Shown one piece after another: positions 6,241 through 7,830 of a stretch of DNA of 7,830 bases (within the stretch, counting starts at the first letter, position 1; every line of letters starts with the position of its first letter). The notes below the pieces were generated by a model. That model saw only the letters and a list, made by a program, of their open reading frames with translations. It had not been told where the DNA came from and ran no database searches. Source of the DNA: Candidatus Kuenenia stuttgartensis (GTDB lineage: Bacteria > Bacteroidota > Bacteroidia > Flavobacteriales_D > Crocinitomicaceae); NCBI GenBank assembly GCA_943326025.2, contig CALPRR020000117.1, forward strand, positions 1-7,830, written 5' to 3'. A program made the translations under genes and the position numbers.

Positions 6241-7761
6241 ATGCCAATAATTGGAAAGCTAATTAAAAAGACATCTGAGATTGCTTACAACAGAAACTTT
6301 AATAAAGGGATTGAATACGTTAATCAATTAAAAACGCTTTCTTGGTTATTAAATCGAGCTAAAAGAACAGATTTCGGTAAACATTATAACTTTAATATTT
6401 CATTGAAAAGTGCTGATATTGTTTCTGAATATCAAAAAACGGTTCCCATTACTAACTACGAAGAATTCTTTGAAGATTGGTTGAAAAGATCTATAAATGG
6501 TGAAAAACATCATACTTGGCCAGGTAAAATATCTTATTATGCGCTTTCTTCGGGAACAACTGGTTCACCAAGTAAACGTATACCAGTAACTAGACAGATG
6601 ATTCGTTCTTTTCAAAAAACAAGTATTAAACAATTATCTACACTTCATAATTTAAATTTACCAAATACTCTTTTTAGCGCAAATTTTCTTGTAGTTGGTG
6701 GTTCATCTAATTTAACAGAAATCGGAACACATTATGAAGGTGATTTAAGTGGTATTCTTAAAAAACATACTTCCATTGTTGCAAGCCCATTTACTAAACC
6801 TGAAAACGATATTGCTAAAATTAAGGATTGGAGTAAAAAACTTGAAAAACTAGTTGAAAAAGCCCCATCATGGAACATAGGAATTATGGCTGGTGTACCA
6901 AGTTGGTGCATCATGTTATTGGAACGAATTATTGAAAAATATGAATTAAATTCAATTCATGACATTTGGCCAAATTTTGAAGTTTATGTTCATGGAGGTG
7001 TTTTCATGCAACCATATATTCCTAGATTAGAAAAAGTAATTGGTAAAAAAGTACACTTATTGGATACATATTTGGCAAGTGAAGGGTATTTTGCTTACCA
7101 AACTTCCCCTGATAGAGAAGGAATGAAATTGTTGTTGAATAATGGAATTTTCTATGAATTCGTTCCTTTTAATAGCGACTTTTTTGATGAATTTGGAAAT
7201 GTAAAAGATAAACATAACGCCTTTTCACTATCTCAAGTTCAAGAAGGAATTGATTATGCACTCGTAATTTCAACAAATGCTGGACTTTGGAGATACATGA
7301 TCGGTGATTTAGTAAGATTTGTAAATGTTGAACAAAGAGAGATTAAAATTACAGGTCGTATTAAGCAATTTTTAAGTTTGAGTGGAGAACATTTGTCTTT
7401 AGATAATATCAATTCTGCGATTCAAACTGTATCAAAAAAAATGAATGTTGAAGTTCCTGAATTTTGTATTTATGCAGATTTGGAAAAACAACGTCATAGT
7501 TGGTATATCGGCTCTAATTCAAGTTTTGATGCAACTACATTTATTGAAAATCTAGACAAACAATTAGGTGAAATCAACGATGATTATAAATCTTGTAGGA
7601 AATACAATTTAAATAATCCAACAATTGAAGTAATTGATCCAAATAAATTTTATTTGTTCATGGAAAAAATTGGAAAAGCTGGATCTCAAAATAAATTCCC
7701 TAGAGTTTTGAATACAAACCAATCAGCTAATTGGATTTCATTTCTTGCTGGTAATTTATAA
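6241..7761 (+). CDS. GH3-family acyl-adenylate-forming enzyme
   Basis: This 506-residue protein belongs to the GH3 auxin-responsive promoter family, within the adenylate-forming (ANL) superfamily. The family activates a carboxylic acid with ATP and, in plants, joins it to an amino acid. Visible motifs are the phosphate-binding loop SSGTTGSPSK (103-112), YLASEG (277-282), the ribose/ATP-binding segment RYMIGD (351-356), the hinge region TGRIKQF (371-377) and a C-terminal GSQNKFPR (481-488) with candidate catalytic K485. All core motifs are intact, so an active enzyme is expected. No signal peptide or membrane segment is seen, so it should be cytosolic. The length of about 500 residues is usual for bacterial members, whose substrates are largely unknown; plant-type auxin or jasmonate conjugation should not be assumed. 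It follows the terminator at 6172-6202, so it is probably transcribed separately from the stress protein gene. The next gene is convergent, with its stop codon 2 bp away. Confidence 0.93.
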   Translation: MPIIGKLIKKTSEIAYNRNFNKGIEYVNQLKTLSWLLNRAKRTDFGKHYNFNISLKSADIVSEYQKTVPITNYEEFFEDWLKRSINGEKHHTWPGKISYYALSSGTTGSPSKRIPVTRQMIRSFQKTSIKQLSTLHNLNLPNTLFSANFLVVGGSSNLTEIGTHYEGDLSGILKKHTSIVASPFTKPENDIAKIKDWSKKLEKLVEKAPSWNIGIMAGVPSWCIMLLERIIEKYELNSIHDIWPNFEVYVHGGVFMQPYIPRLEKVIGKKVHLLDTYLASEGYFAYQTSPDREGMKLLLNNGIFYEFVPFNSDFFDEFGNVKDKHNAFSLSQVQEGIDYALVISTNAGLWRYMIGDLVRFVNVEQREIKITGRIKQFLSLSGEHLSLDNINSAIQTVSKKMNVEVPEFCIYADLEKQRHSWYIGSNSSFDATTFIENLDKQLGEINDDYKSCRKYNLNNPTIEVIDPNKFYLFMEKIGKAGSQNKFPRVLNTNQSANWISFLAGNL

Positions 7762-7763
7762 GA

Positions 7764-7830
7764 TCATTTTACCTCATAAACAAAAACACCTTCGGTTTCA
7801 TTGTAAGGGTCTTCTTTCTGTTCTGATGAA
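7764..7830 (-). CDS. C-terminal end of an unidentified protein (runs off the right edge)
   Basis: On the minus strand one frame is open from the window edge to a TGA at 7766-7764. It encodes 21 residues ending NETEGVFVYEVK, with a normal amino-acid mix. Of the other two minus frames, at least one has an early stop. The position immediately after the GH3 stop, in convergent orientation, fits a real gene end. I do not recognise the family from so short a piece, and with only 66 bases an open frame could be chance. Confidence 0.45.
   Translation of the reverse strand, partial: SSEQKEDPYNETEGVFVYEVK

Noticed and set aside
6732..6914. 60-codon minus-strand open frame
   Set aside because: It is antisense within the GH3 coding region with no start context or recognisable domain; a shadow of the real gene.
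1..7830. CRISPR array, insertion sequence, tRNA or rRNA gene
   Set aside because: No spaced identical repeats, transposase motifs, terminal inverted repeats or tRNA-like cloverleaf sequences were seen on either strand.

Overview
The window looks like chromosomal DNA of a flavobacterium-like Bacteroidota. It is strongly AT-rich, its genes lack purine-rich Shine-Dalgarno sequences, one intergenic region carries an exact TAnnTTTG element (the Bacteroidota -7 box), and the gene families fit: a Reg_prop/Y_Y_Y sensor, a tandem-domain universal stress protein and a bacterial GH3 protein. The genus cannot be fixed from the sequence.

Layout: (1) 1-608, minus strand, the N-terminal 202 residues of ribonuclease R, running off the left edge. 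(2) 609-757, a divergent, very AT-rich promoter region. (3) 758-1273, plus strand, a ferritin with a complete ferroxidase centre. (4) 1299-5189, plus strand, a 1296-residue membrane protein. In order it has a signal peptide, a two-part beta-propeller sensor made of Reg_prop repeats, a Y_Y_Y domain, one transmembrane helix, a coiled coil, a class III nucleotidyl cyclase domain and a C-terminal HD phosphohydrolase domain. (5) 5190-5331, an intergenic region with a good -7 promoter element. (6) 5332-6150, plus strand, a two-domain universal stress protein closed by a strong intrinsic terminator at 6172-6202. (7) 6241-7761, plus strand, a GH3-family acyl-adenylate-forming enzyme. (8) 7764-7830, minus strand, the probable C-terminal end of an unidentified gene convergent with GH3.

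The most interesting item is the 1296-residue protein. It has the periplasmic half of a hybrid two-component sensor, but its cytoplasmic half is an adenylate-type cyclase followed by an HD domain instead of kinase, receiver and AraC-type domains. One polypeptide could therefore sense an external ligand, make a cyclic nucleotide and perhaps also degrade it. The two adenine-specifying residues and both metal aspartates are present, but the canonical transition-state arginine is glutamine. The gene lies 25 bp behind ferritin with no visible terminator between them, so the two may be co-transcribed. Ferritin and the stress protein suggest a stress or stationary-phase setting, but that link is only inferred.
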